From SLHU01 sp009929975 (lineage in GTDB: Bacteria > Bacillota > Clostridia > Saccharofermentanales > UBA5734): DNA of 64,000 bases. Shown here piece after piece: positions 1 through 7,992 of the stretch (its first letter is position 1; the number at the start of each line of letters is the position of its first letter). Below the pieces are notes generated by a model. That model was not told the DNA's origin and did not search any database. It was given only the letters and a program-made list of their open reading frames with translations. Position numbers and translations under genes: made by a program. The stretch lies in contig JAXGZQ010000001.1 of the NCBI GenBank assembly GCA_040776905.1, positions 930,001-994,000 of the forward strand, read 5' to 3'.

Positions 1-330
1 CAGTCACAGGGCGGCAGTGTCACGACCGGGACGGACGCGGCGGCGGCCGCCAGCCAGGCGGATGTCATCTATACCGATACCTGGATCAGCATGGGGCAGG
101 AAGCTGAGAAGGAACAGCGGAAAACGATCTTTACCCCGTATCAGGTCAATCAGGACATGATGGAGATAGCCTCTCCAGACGCGATTTTTCTGCATTGCCT
201 GCCGGCTTATCGCGGACTTGAAGTCACGGCCGGTGTCATTGACGGGCCCGCTTCAAGAATTTTTGACCAGGCGGAAAACCGGCTGCATGCCCAGAAAGCC
301 ATATTGGCGACCGTGATGGGGTCTGCATGA
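1..330 (+). CDS. argF: Ornithine carbamoyltransferase, C-terminal part
   Basis: This is the last ~109 codons of a carbamoyltransferase; the start lies before the window. The frame is open from base 1. It shows the family's C-terminal signatures: DVIYTDTWISMGQE and the ornithine-loop motif HCLPAYRG. In this family the Cys of HCLP contacts the carbamoyl phosphate/ornithine site, and the enzyme makes citrulline from ornithine and carbamoyl phosphate in cytoplasmic arginine synthesis. The HCLPAYRG form favours ornithine over putrescine or aspartate carbamoyltransferase, but the N-terminal carbamoyl phosphate site is not visible. The stop overlaps the next gene's start by 4 bp (ATGA), so the two are probably co-translated. 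Confidence 0.9.
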   Translation, partial: QSQGGSVTTGTDAAAAASQADVIYTDTWISMGQEAEKEQRKTIFTPYQVNQDMMEIASPDAIFLHCLPAYRGLEVTAGVIDGPASRIFDQAENRLHAQKAILATVMGSA

Positions 331-836
331 AAGCGGAACCCGAACCAATCGAAATCCGCAAGGCAGTCGCCGCGGACGCGGACGCTCTCTACCGGCTGAT
401 CCAGCAGGCAATGCGTGTTTATGCCCTGCAGTCAGGGATCACAGGATCACTTGAATCACTGCAGGAATCCGCCGACGATATGCTGCGGTATGTGGAAAAT
501 GACATGGTCATGGTCGCGGTCAGAGACGGCCAGCTGGTCGGTACTGTCCGCCTGGTACGACAGGACAGGGCGACGGCCTGGCTGACCCGGTTCGCGGTTC
601 TGCCGCATATGCATCAGACCGGAGTCGGCCGGATGCTGTATCAGGCGGCGGAAATCTGGTTGCGTCAGGCCGGCTTCAGAGACGTAAGCCTCCATACCGC
701 ACTGAATAATCAGGCATTGGTCGCTTTCTATCAGGCCCGTGGCTTTCAACTAATCAGCAGTGACCACAGCCGGGGCTATCCCCGTGGGCTGCTGCGTAAA
801 GATCTGGCTGATACGATGGATCAACCGGGGAAATAA
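327..836 (+). CDS. GNAT family N-acetyltransferase
   Basis: A 169-residue single-domain GNAT acetyltransferase. Residues 10-35 form the first helix region. The acetyl-CoA binding motif is the segment VLPHMHQTGVGRML around residues 90-105, with the Q-T-G-V-G turn that binds pyrophosphate. A C-terminal NNQALVAFYQARGF segment (about 130-145) is the usual motif B. The acceptor substrate cannot be told from sequence. The start overlaps the carbamoyltransferase stop by 4 bp, so it is in the arginine gene transcript, but GNATs move freely and this does not prove a role in arginine acetylation. Its 3' end overlaps the convergent zinc-ribbon gene by 16 bp. Confidence 0.85.
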   Translation: MKAEPEPIEIRKAVAADADALYRLIQQAMRVYALQSGITGSLESLQESADDMLRYVENDMVMVAVRDGQLVGTVRLVRQDRATAWLTRFAVLPHMHQTGVGRMLYQAAEIWLRQAGFRDVSLHTALNNQALVAFYQARGFQLISSDHSRGYPRGLLRKDLADTMDQPGK

Positions 837-1312
837 GCGGTCTGGCGAATCAAGATCAGAAAAGCGAACAGGCCCAGGAAGACCAGCAGCGTCTGAATCA
901 GGATGAAAACAAGTCCGATGATGTTCAGGGTACGGGCAGTTCTGATCCGGCCGCGCGCGACCTCAGGGTCCGGCTCGCTGCCGGCCGTCAGGGTCAGGAT
1001 GAGGGCAATACAGCCCAGAACGAAACTGAAACCAAGCCCGATGAAAATCATATTGAGCACGGAAAAGACAATCATGCCAGTATCCGGCACCCGGGCGGCA
1101 CCCGGGCGGCCCGGGCCTCCTGCAGCCGGCAGCGCGAGCGGACGACCGTCACGGCCCGGATCATAATCTGCGCGGGTATAGGCCGCGGAATGGTTGGATG
1201 CCATCGGCTGAACGGCTGCGGATGTCTCAGGATCCGGCTGGATCGGGCGGCCGCATTCCGGGCAGAACCGGACAGGGTAGGCCGTCGTATGGCCACAGTG
1301 TTCACAATGCAC
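821..1312 (-). CDS. Zinc-ribbon membrane protein with CD225/dispanin-like hairpin
   Basis: About 163 residues. The N-terminus holds two CxxC knuckles (HCEHC and FCPEC, residues 2-20), a typical zinc ribbon. A Pro/Ala/Gly-rich linker follows to about residue 75. Then come two hydrophobic segments separated by a short polar loop, with the pattern VARGRIRTARTLNIIG that resembles the CD225/dispanin loop and second helix. Function is unknown; such proteins are small membrane proteins of uncertain role. I chose the GTG at 1312 because a GAGGTG ribosome site lies 7 nt upstream; the frame also opens at GTG 1321, but that codon overlaps the ribosome site. It faces and overlaps the GNAT gene. Its own extended -10 promoter lies at 1343-1351. 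Confidence 0.65.
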   Translation of the reverse strand: MHCEHCGHTTAYPVRFCPECGRPIQPDPETSAAVQPMASNHSAAYTRADYDPGRDGRPLALPAAGGPGRPGAARVPDTGMIVFSVLNMIFIGLGFSFVLGCIALILTLTAGSEPDPEVARGRIRTARTLNIIGLVFILIQTLLVFLGLFAFLILIRQTAYFPG

Positions 1313-1342
1313 GCAGATCACCTCACACGTTCAACTGGATCT

Positions 1343-1351
1343 ATTATAGCA
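1343..1351 (-). promoter_or_regulatory. Extended -10 promoter for the zinc-ribbon gene
   Basis: On the minus strand the sequence reads TGC-TATAAT, an exact extended -10 element. No convincing -35 box is present. It lies about 30 bp before the chosen GTG start, so the transcript would have a short leader. Confidence 0.45.
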
Positions 1352-1384
1352 TGCCAGGCCGCCAAGGCGGCATCTGCCGGCAGG

Positions 1385-2071
1385 TCAACGGTGCAGCAGC
1401 GGGCTGACCCGCTTGTAGATCAGCGCGACGATCACAGAGATTACGATGCCCTTGAATAGATTGAATGGGATAAAGACGAAGAGGATCAATGTCTTGAGAT
1501 CCGTCACCAGCGTATTGCCGACTGCGCGGGTCGCTGAAATGATCGCGTCCAGCGGGAATGGGATCACATTGACATAAAAGGGGATCATCACATAGTAATT
1601 GGCGAAACTGGCGACAACGGTCATCGCGATCGTACCGGCTGCCATTCCCAGCAGCGCACCGCTTCGTGTCTTGCGATAGCGATAGACGAGGCCGGCGGTG
1701 CCGACAAAGGCCGATCCAATCACGAAATTGGCCAGTTCACCGATGCCGCCGGTAATGGTTGTCGGCACGTGCATCAGGTTCTTGATCAGTTCGATCAGGA
1801 TACCGGTCAGAGGTCCCATGGCGAAGGCACCCAGCAGCACGGCGATTTCACTGAAATCGAATTTGAGAAAAGTCGGCATCAGCGGCAGAACCATTTCCAA
1901 ATACATCAGGACAACCGCGACTGCCGTCAGGATCGCGGTTTTGGCGATCCAGCGGATATAGCGGCGGCTGTCGCTGCCTGTATGGGGAAGGTGGTGCAGC
2001 TGAGGCTGATTTTTCTCCGGCTCCTGAGCCGGGTGTTCGTTCGTCCTGTCCCTGGTTGGCTGATTGTTCAT
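1385..2071 (-). CDS. ribU: ECF transporter S component, riboflavin type (RibU)
   Basis: A 228-residue membrane protein with about six hydrophobic segments. Residues 1-38 are a polar, Pro/Gln/His-rich cytoplasmic tail, longer than usual. The segment FLKFDFSEIAVLLGAFAMGP followed by GILIELIKNLMH is characteristic of RibU. RibU binds riboflavin in the membrane and works with a shared EcfA/EcfA'/EcfT module. No such module adjoins it, so it presumably uses modules elsewhere in the genome. The FMN riboswitch directly upstream independently supports flavin as the substrate. It is transcribed alone. Confidence in identity is high because family signature and regulator agree. Confidence 0.93.
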   Translation of the reverse strand: MNNQPTRDRTNEHPAQEPEKNQPQLHHLPHTGSDSRRYIRWIAKTAILTAVAVVLMYLEMVLPLMPTFLKFDFSEIAVLLGAFAMGPLTGILIELIKNLMHVPTTITGGIGELANFVIGSAFVGTAGLVYRYRKTRSGALLGMAAGTIAMTVVASFANYYVMIPFYVNVIPFPLDAIISATRAVGNTLVTDLKTLILFVFIPFNLFKGIVISVIVALIYKRVSPLLHR

Positions 2072-2123
2072 TTTGTCCTCACTCCCTGATGGTGATCCGG
2101 TTCGGGTTCTGCTGTCATCGCAA

Positions 2124-2150
2124 TAAAAAACGCCCGTTCAAGCGGGGCGT
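2124..2150 (-). terminator. Intrinsic terminator of the FMN riboswitch
   Basis: On the minus strand ACGCCC and GGGCGT pair around a 9-nt loop and are followed by TTTTTT. It sits between the aptamer and ribU, so it is the expression platform: FMN binding should favour termination. Confidence 0.85.
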
Positions 2151-2167
2151 CCAGTGATCGGTCCGAT

Positions 2168-2310
2168 CAGCTGTTTCCTTCCATCCAGACTTTACTGTCG
2201 GCCAAGGAATCTCACCTTGTCAGTTCCGGTTGTCAACCAACCGGAAGTCGCGGGCTCATTCAAATGAATTTACCGCCGGTAGGGAATTTCACCCTGCCCC
2301 GGAAACAATC
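2168..2310 (-). ncRNA. FMN riboswitch (RFN element)
   Basis: The minus strand carries the conserved RFN segments in order: GGGGCAGGGTGAAATTCCC, then ACCGGCGGTA, a variable hairpin (CCGGTTGGTTGACAACCGG region), the AAGGTGAGATTCC segment, and a closing GGATGGAAGGAAACAG segment. These match the FMN aptamer core. With the downstream terminator (2124-2150) it forms an FMN-off switch for ribU. Confidence 0.95.
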
Positions 2311-2323
2311 TATATTTTTATCC

Positions 2324-2351
2324 ATCGTACCACATTTCTGTCATTTTGCAA
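2324..2351 (-). promoter_or_regulatory. Promoter of the FMN riboswitch-ribU transcript
   Basis: Minus-strand TTGCAA, 16-nt spacer, then TACGAT preceded by TGG, an extended -10 form. Transcription would start about ten bases before the RFN element. It abuts the alr stop codon. Confidence 0.5.
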
Positions 2352-2360
2352 TCATCGGCG

Positions 2361-3542
2361 TCATGGCTTCAGCAGATAACTCTGCACCCGATCGAGCATC
2401 CCGTTCCGGAGATAGGCACGCGGCACCCGCCGGCCGATCAGGCAGGCCGCTTCATAATTGATCGTCTCCATCCAGCCCGCGGCCTCGTCAATACTGATCG
2501 CCGCGCCTTCATTGCCCTGGGCTCCGAAGAGGACAACTTCATCACCAACAGCCGGTGGCTGCTCCAGATCAGTCAGATCCACCATGCAGCTGTCCATGCA
2601 GATGCGCCCGATCACAGGCACCCGCTGCCCCTGCACCAGAATCTGCCCCCTTCCCTGCAGACGCCGGCTGTAGCCGTCCGCATAACCAATCGGGATGGTC
2701 CCGATCAGGCTGTCCCGTTTTGTCTCATAAGTGCGGCCATAACTGATCGATGTCTGCGCCGGAACCTGCTTGACCAGAACCAGATTCGACTTGAGGCTCA
2801 TGGCCGGCTGCAGATCCGGCCACGCCTCCGGACAACCGGGCGGAACCATACCGTAGAGAATCAGACCGGGACGTACCATTTCAAGGTGCATGTCCGGAAA
2901 ACGCATCGTCGCCGCGCTGTTGCAGACATGACGGATCGGTATGGGCAGCCCGATCCGGTTCAGTTCCTGGCAGATGCCGCTGAACTGTTCGAACTGCTGG
3001 CGGGTATAGGTGTCATCGTCTTCATCAGCGGTCGCGAAATGGGTATAGAGCCCTTCGACGACAAGGCGCGGCAGCGCGGCGATCCAGCGGATCGCCTTGA
3101 TCGCTTCATAGCCAGCGAGAAAACCGACGCGGCCCATACCGGTATCAATCTTGATGTGGACGCGGACCTCCGTGTCCATGGCGACAGCCGCTTCGGACAG
3201 AGCCTGGGCCAGGTCGCGGCTATAGACCGTCTGAGTCACGCGGAAGCGCAGGATGTCAGCGGCCCGGCGCGGATCGGTATAACTGAGGATCAGGATCGGC
3301 ACATCAACTCCGGCCTGGCGCAGCTCAATAGCCTCATCGAGCATTGAAACCGCCAGACGGTTGACACCGCTGGCCAGCAAAACCGGCACGACTTCACGGA
3401 CCCCGTGTCCATAGGCGTCCGCTTTGACAACCCCCATGATCTCACACCCGCGGCTGACATGGCGTCGGATCACGCGGACATTCGCCGCGATTTTATCCAG
3501 ATTGATCTCAGCCCAGGAACGATAAAGCATCTGATCCATCAT
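2361..3542 (-). CDS. alr: Alanine racemase
   Basis: A 393-residue fold-type III PLP enzyme that makes D-alanine for peptidoglycan. The PLP-lysine motif VVKADAYGHG is at about residues 38-47. The second catalytic residue is the Tyr expected in the C-terminal beta domain (region SLIGTIPIGYADGYSR, where the family motif is IGYADG), and the dimer-contributed segment GRICMDSCMVDLT is present. Length matches the family (about 370-390). The start codon overlaps the nnrED stop (ATGATG), showing coupled translation; nnr-alr neighbours are common in Firmicutes. No clear terminator follows before the ribU promoter. Confidence 0.96.
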   Translation of the reverse strand: MMDQMLYRSWAEINLDKIAANVRVIRRHVSRGCEIMGVVKADAYGHGVREVVPVLLASGVNRLAVSMLDEAIELRQAGVDVPILILSYTDPRRAADILRFRVTQTVYSRDLAQALSEAAVAMDTEVRVHIKIDTGMGRVGFLAGYEAIKAIRWIAALPRLVVEGLYTHFATADEDDDTYTRQQFEQFSGICQELNRIGLPIPIRHVCNSAATMRFPDMHLEMVRPGLILYGMVPPGCPEAWPDLQPAMSLKSNLVLVKQVPAQTSISYGRTYETKRDSLIGTIPIGYADGYSRRLQGRGQILVQGQRVPVIGRICMDSCMVDLTDLEQPPAVGDEVVLFGAQGNEGAAISIDEAAGWMETINYEAACLIGRRVPRAYLRNGMLDRVQSYLLKP

Positions 3543-5161
3543 GTTGAATACCCTCTGTCTTCATCCCGTCCGGACGGTCCAACCGACCAGCCGGCCTGTT
3601 CGAACGCCTGCGCGAACGCGTCAGGCAGATCTGACGGCAGCATGCTGCGCCGGCTGGTCGCCGCGCCAATGATCTGAGCGGCCGTCCCATGCAGCCAGGC
3701 AGCGGCCACAGCCGCCTGTTCCATACTGAGCGCCTGTGCCATCAGACCACCCGCCAGGCCACTCAGGATATCGCCGCTGCCGCCACGGGCCAATCCATCA
3801 TGTCCGGTCGCGTTCAGCCAGACGCGTCCGTCCGGATGAGCGATGACTGTCGCCGCTCCCTTGAGCAGCACGAGACAGCCGCTGCGTTCGGCCAGTGTCC
3901 TGGCCGCTGTCAGGCGATCGGTCAGATCTAGATCGGGAGCCAGACGGCGGAATTCACCAGGATGCGGAGTCAGAAGAGCCGGCGGCAGCCCACGAGCCAT
4001 CCGCGACTGCAATCGCTGCCAGACCGTCTGATCCGTGGACCGGGCCAGCGTGTTGAGGGCATCCGCGTCCAGCAGAAGCCGTGGTGCCGCTGTTGCCGCG
4101 GCGGTAAGAAAAGGCAGCGTGGTTGAACACTCCCCCAGACCCGGACCGATAACCACCGCGTCAGACCAGCTGAGATCCTGCTGCCATCGGCGTAACCGTT
4201 CATCCTGCCGTTCCGGCCAGATGGCGATCAGAGCATCCGGACAGGCATTGGCCAGCACCGGCTGCAGTTCGGCCTCGCAGACCAGCCGGACCAGGCCGGC
4301 TCCGGAACGGGCCGCGGCCCGTGCTGCCAGTACAGCCGCGCCGGGCATGTCACGCGAACCCGCCCAGATCAGCACTTTGCCGAACAACCCTTTATGGCTG
4401 TCAGCCGGGCGTGGCGGACACCAGGGTTTAAGCAGATCGCGGTCTGTCTGCCAGACAGGCGGTTCACCGGTCTGTGCCAGAGCCAGCTCCACCATCTGAT
4501 CAGACACACCGATCCGGTTGATCGTAATCTCTCCACAGGCCTGACGGCCGGCAGCGGTCGCCATGCCGATTTTTTTCCGGACAAATGTAATGGTCTGATC
4601 CGCCTGCATGCCTCCGTCCACCCATTGTCCGCTGTCACAGTCAAGGCCGCTGGGCAGATCAATCGCGACCACTCTGGTTCCCTGCTGCCGGCTGCGCGCG
4701 CAGGCCGCACTGATCGAGAGGACTATTTCCGGCAGCGGCCGGTCTGCGCGCAGACCTGTCCCGAAGAGGCCGTCAATGATCAGACCGGACGTCAGGCGAT
4801 CAATTTCATCGATCGAAACGGGACCGGTCGTATGGCCCAGATTCAACCAGGCCTGACGGTTGGCATCAGCCTCCGGCGGCAAACTCCGCTGTGGATCCAC
4901 TTCTCTGCAGACAACGGGAAAACCTTGCGCGGACAGTAGGCGGGCACAAGCGAACGCGTCACCGCCATTCTGCCCTCCTCCGGCCAGAACGAGTACCGGT
5001 GTGTCAGTACGCTGACCAGCCGGAACCAGCTGGCAGCAGCGCTCACATACGGCTGCCGCCGCCATCTCCATCAGCAGCAGCAGCGGAAGTCCGGTCGTTT
5101 CCTGCCAGACCCGGTCGATGCTCTGCTGTCCCTTGCGACTGATCAACTGCATGGCGGTCAA
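3539..5161 (-). CDS. nnr: Bifunctional NAD(P)H-hydrate epimerase/dehydratase
   Basis: A 540-residue fusion of the YjeF-N epimerase (about 1-220, with LVLAGGGQNGGDAFACARLL near residue 55 and GLFGTGL near 135) and the ribokinase-like ADP-dependent dehydratase (about 240-525, with LIWAGSRDMPGAAVLAARAAARSG, VIGPGLG, LLTPHPGEF, LLKGA and GLARGGSGDILSG). The enzyme repairs hydrated NADH/NADPH: the N-domain interconverts R and S hydrates and the C-domain dehydrates the S form. The family's GNNGGDG appears here as GQNGGDA, a mild variation. The gene overlaps alr by 4 bp. The fused form is usual in bacteria. Confidence 0.95.
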   Translation of the reverse strand: MTAMQLISRKGQQSIDRVWQETTGLPLLLLMEMAAAAVCERCCQLVPAGQRTDTPVLVLAGGGQNGGDAFACARLLSAQGFPVVCREVDPQRSLPPEADANRQAWLNLGHTTGPVSIDEIDRLTSGLIIDGLFGTGLRADRPLPEIVLSISAACARSRQQGTRVVAIDLPSGLDCDSGQWVDGGMQADQTITFVRKKIGMATAAGRQACGEITINRIGVSDQMVELALAQTGEPPVWQTDRDLLKPWCPPRPADSHKGLFGKVLIWAGSRDMPGAAVLAARAAARSGAGLVRLVCEAELQPVLANACPDALIAIWPERQDERLRRWQQDLSWSDAVVIGPGLGECSTTLPFLTAAATAAPRLLLDADALNTLARSTDQTVWQRLQSRMARGLPPALLTPHPGEFRRLAPDLDLTDRLTAARTLAERSGCLVLLKGAATVIAHPDGRVWLNATGHDGLARGGSGDILSGLAGGLMAQALSMEQAAVAAAWLHGTAAQIIGAATSRRSMLPSDLPDAFAQAFEQAGWSVGPSGRDEDRGYST

Positions 5162-5264
5162 CTCCTCACGCCGGCATCATCAAGCGGATGGGCCGGCTGT
5201 CTGTTCATTGAAATCTTATCACGATTATTCCGGCAATGCCATGAAGATCACTGATCCGGGCAAG

Positions 5265-5290
5265 CAAAAAGCAGCCCGGACGGGCTGCTG
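5265..5290 (-). terminator. Intrinsic terminator after trxA
   Basis: Minus strand: AGCAGCCC, 4-nt loop GTCC, GGGCTGCT, then a T-run. It lies between trxA and nnrED and separates the two transcripts. Confidence 0.88.
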
Positions 5291-5333
5291 ATCTGATTGA
5301 GTCGACAGGATGGACAAATTGAGATTAGTCAGA

Positions 5334-5651
5334 CTACAGATGACGGTCGAGAACCGCAGCCAGCTCTTCATAGGGACGGGCGCCGATCATGCGTTCAACG
5401 ACTTGGCCCTGCTTCATGATATAGAGCGTGGGAATGCTCATCACCTTGAACTGCTCCGCGAGTTCAGTTTCTTCATCGACATTGATTTTGCCGACAACAA
5501 CACGGCCGTTGTAATCTTCAGCCAGTTTATCAACCGTCGGCGCGACCATTCTGCAGGGTCCACACCAGACCGCCCAGAAATCAAGCAAAACGGGTTGATC
5601 GCTTTTCATGACCTGCTCGTCAAAATTTTCGGTCGTAATTGTCAGGGCCAT
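5334..5651 (-). CDS. trxA: Thioredoxin
   Basis: A 105-residue thioredoxin. The active site WCGPC has Cys at 30 and 33; the cis-proline segment is MSIPTLYIMK. It reduces disulfides in cytoplasmic proteins using electrons from thioredoxin reductase (not in this window). The frame extends upstream to 5684, but GGAGGAGG lies 6-8 nt before the ATG at 5651, and the protein starting there (MALTITTENFDEQV) matches the family's N-terminus. It is a single-gene unit with its own terminator at 5265-5290. Confidence 0.96.
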   Translation of the reverse strand: MALTITTENFDEQVMKSDQPVLLDFWAVWCGPCRMVAPTVDKLAEDYNGRVVVGKINVDEETELAEQFKVMSIPTLYIMKQGQVVERMIGARPYEELAAVLDRHL

Positions 5652-5726
5652 ATGAAATCCTCCTCCAGACCGCGTTTCGTTCACGCGGGATACTGGTCTT
5701 TATCTTAATGGCCGGCGGGTTTACGG

Positions 5727-6671
5727 TCAGTAACTTGAGTTACCGGCTCTGGATTGCAGCTGGGAAAGATCGAACGGAGTGACCTGATAGACATAATAGT
5801 TCAGCCAGTTGGCAAACAGCAGATACGCTGAACTGCGCCAGGTCACCAGCGGGGGATTCTCCGGGTGATTGTCACGGAAGTAGTTTTCCGGCAAATCAAC
5901 CGTTAAACCGCGCTCACGATCCCGTTCATATTCAGACCTCAGCGTCAGGGGGTCATATTCCGAATGGCCGGTCAGGAAAATCTGCCGTCCGAGCAGATCC
6001 GACACGGCATAGATTCCCGAATCCGGTGATTCGGAAAGAATGCGCAGATTCGACTGCTTCTCAATATCACTGCGCCTGACTTCCGTAAAGCGGGAATGGG
6101 GCACATAGAAGATATCGTCAAATCCCCGGAACAGGCGGACCGGCCGTGTCCAGCTGCGGCTGTGCGGATAAACTCCGAACACCTTCCGATCCAGGTCATA
6201 TTTGGGAATGCCGTGATGATGATACAGACCGGCCTGAGCTCCCCAGCAGATATGCAGAGTGGAATAGACATGCGTCTTGCTCCAGTCCATGATCTCACAT
6301 AATTCAGGCCAGTAGGCGACCGCTTCAAAAGGCATCTGCTCTACCGGTGCGCCTGTGATGATCATCCCGTCATACAGGCGGTCCTTGACCTGATCAAAGG
6401 TTTCATAGAACTTGGTCAGATGCTCTTCCGGGGTATTGCGGGGACTGTAGGACGCGGTATAAATCAGATCAACATCAATCTGCAGCGGAGAGTTGCTCAG
6501 GAGGCGCAGCAGCTGTGTTTCCGTCACAATTTTATTCGGCATCAGATTGAGTAAAAGAATGCGCAGCGGGCGGATATCCTGGCGATAGGCCCGGTTTTCA
6601 TGCATGATAAAAACATTTTCCTGCTCAAGAATTTCCGCAGCCGGCAGATTATCCGGAATTCTGATTGGCAT
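5727..6671 (-). CDS. metA: Homoserine O-acetyltransferase (MetA type)
   Basis: A 314-residue MetA-family acyltransferase that activates homoserine for methionine synthesis. The ATG at 6671 has GGAGGAGG upstream and gives the standard N-terminus MPIRIPDNLPA; the longer frame from 6719 is less likely. Catalytic Cys142 lies in HICWGAQAG; the later FLTGHSEYDPLTL holds the His/Glu partners. Residue 111, which in this family is reported to set acyl-CoA choice (Glu for acetyl-CoA, Gly for succinyl-CoA), is Glu in TGAPVE. I therefore predict acetyl-CoA use despite the frequent name succinyltransferase. It is followed closely by no other methionine gene, and no SAM riboswitch or T-box was seen upstream. 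Confidence 0.93.
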   Translation of the reverse strand: MPIRIPDNLPAAEILEQENVFIMHENRAYRQDIRPLRILLLNLMPNKIVTETQLLRLLSNSPLQIDVDLIYTASYSPRNTPEEHLTKFYETFDQVKDRLYDGMIITGAPVEQMPFEAVAYWPELCEIMDWSKTHVYSTLHICWGAQAGLYHHHGIPKYDLDRKVFGVYPHSRSWTRPVRLFRGFDDIFYVPHSRFTEVRRSDIEKQSNLRILSESPDSGIYAVSDLLGRQIFLTGHSEYDPLTLRSEYERDRERGLTVDLPENYFRDNHPENPPLVTWRSSAYLLFANWLNYYVYQVTPFDLSQLQSRAGNSSY

Positions 6672-6821
6672 AAAGGCCTCCTCCATCAACAGATACCGCC
6701 ATGCACCTGTCTGCTTCAATCAATAATATGTGCATCAGTATCCGTTCCTCAAGCCGCTCTGTCAAGTCAACCGGGCTTCTTGCCAGCGGCCGGCCATGTC
6801 GTTCATTCAGCTGCGAAACCT

Positions 6822-7835
6822 TCAATGGACAAACTCATTGAGAATTGAATCCTCAGGAATCAGCGAACGGTCTGTTTCCGGAATTCTCGCGCAGGCCGCC
6901 AGCAAATCACGAGCCGCTTCAACCGATGACGCCAGATCCGCATATCCGTCCCGGTCTTTACGATAGACTGAACCGGCCAGCGTCCCGTTTTGCCAACTTT
7001 CGAGTGACGCCCTGAGAAAGCGTGAGGCCAGCGGAGCGATCACGCTGAACTCATAGGGCAGCGCGGAATTGATATAGGCATCGGCTGCTGCCAGATAACG
7101 TGGGAAAAATCGCTGTTCCGTGCGGTCGATCATCGGCCAGTAGTCAATGGTGGACAAGGCAGTCGATCCACGGTGCTGCACATCGCGGCTGATCCGGCGG
7201 AGCATGCGCAGGTCGCGGCTGCCCAGAAGCTGACGGCCGTCCAGCAAAGTACACCACGGCATGATGAAGATTCCGTAATACTGTTCATGCGCGAAGTGGC
7301 CGGCAATTTCAGAGGAAAGGCCGTGCAGACCCTCAATCAGGATCAGGTCATCCCGACTCAGCTGAATCTGCTTCTCTGGAGCATAGAGACGGCGGCGGCC
7401 GATAAAATCGAACGTCGGCAGCTGGACCATCTTTCCAGCCAGCAGATCAGCAAAATCACTGACAATCTGGCGGGTGTCCAGTGTGTGGATACTCTCAAAA
7501 TCAGGACGTCCGTCCTGGTCATAAGTTATCGTCGTCGTCAGATAATAGTCATCGAGCGATATGATATGGACGGTGTGCCCAAGGGCCTGAAGCCGGGCGG
7601 CGAGCCGATGCGTAAAGGTGGTTTTACCCGAAGCCGTGGGACCGGAAATGAACACAGCCCGCACATTCTGGCGATTCTGGATGTCCAGGGCGATCCGGCG
7701 CAGGCGGTCCTGAAAAACCATTTCACAGGCGCGAATATAACGGGGCCACCGGCGCACACCGAGATTGCGCTCCAGATCGCCGATGCTGACAATTCTCATT
7801 TGAGTCAGTTCAGCCATATCCCTCTTTCCCATCAC
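6822..7835 (-). CDS. Uridine kinase-like P-loop nucleoside kinase
   Basis: A roughly 337-residue P-loop kinase of the phosphoribulokinase/uridine kinase superfamily. Walker A is GPTASGKTT at about residues 70-78; ISLDDYYLT follows, as in uridine kinases, and LILIEGLHGL is the Walker B region. In Clostridia this domain is often the C-terminal half of a ~550-residue nucleoside kinase with an N-terminal TGS/threonyl-tRNA synthetase-like half. That half is missing, so this is a short form. The true substrate is unknown. The frame opens at GTG 7835; ATG 7832 and ATG 7817 (GAGGGAT just upstream) are alternatives. It is divergent from tag. Confidence 0.78.
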   Translation of the reverse strand: MMGKRDMAELTQMRIVSIGDLERNLGVRRWPRYIRACEMVFQDRLRRIALDIQNRQNVRAVFISGPTASGKTTFTHRLAARLQALGHTVHIISLDDYYLTTTITYDQDGRPDFESIHTLDTRQIVSDFADLLAGKMVQLPTFDFIGRRRLYAPEKQIQLSRDDLILIEGLHGLSSEIAGHFAHEQYYGIFIMPWCTLLDGRQLLGSRDLRMLRRISRDVQHRGSTALSTIDYWPMIDRTEQRFFPRYLAAADAYINSALPYEFSVIAPLASRFLRASLESWQNGTLAGSVYRKDRDGYADLASSVEAARDLLAACARIPETDRSLIPEDSILNEFVH

Positions 7836-7859
7836 AGCCGGCCTTGCGTTCAGTGCCGT

Positions 7860-7881
7860 ACCAGCCGGTGCACCGGCTGGT
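7860..7881. repeat. 22-bp perfect palindrome between divergent genes
   Basis: Half-site ACCAGCCGGTG is followed by its exact reverse complement. It lies between the starts of the nucleoside kinase (minus) and tag (plus). It resembles a second palindrome at 15406-15424. It could be an operator or a hairpin; there is no T-run on either side. Confidence 0.5.
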
Positions 7882-7992
7882 TAACACATTTTATCAGAGA
7901 GAAGAAATCAGCACAAACGCGACTGATCTGATATGATAATGGGGATGATTATATCACCAGACAGGCTTGCTGCCTGAACAGGAGATTACCTG

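Noticed and set aside
2346..3347. Long plus-strand open frame (333 codons) opposite alr
   Set aside because: It lies wholly over alr and the FMN riboswitch promoter on the other strand, has no family motif and no ribosome site; it is a shadow of a GC-rich gene.
6672..6821. Possible SAM riboswitch or T-box upstream of metA
   Set aside because: No conserved SAM-box or T-box segments were found in this gap.
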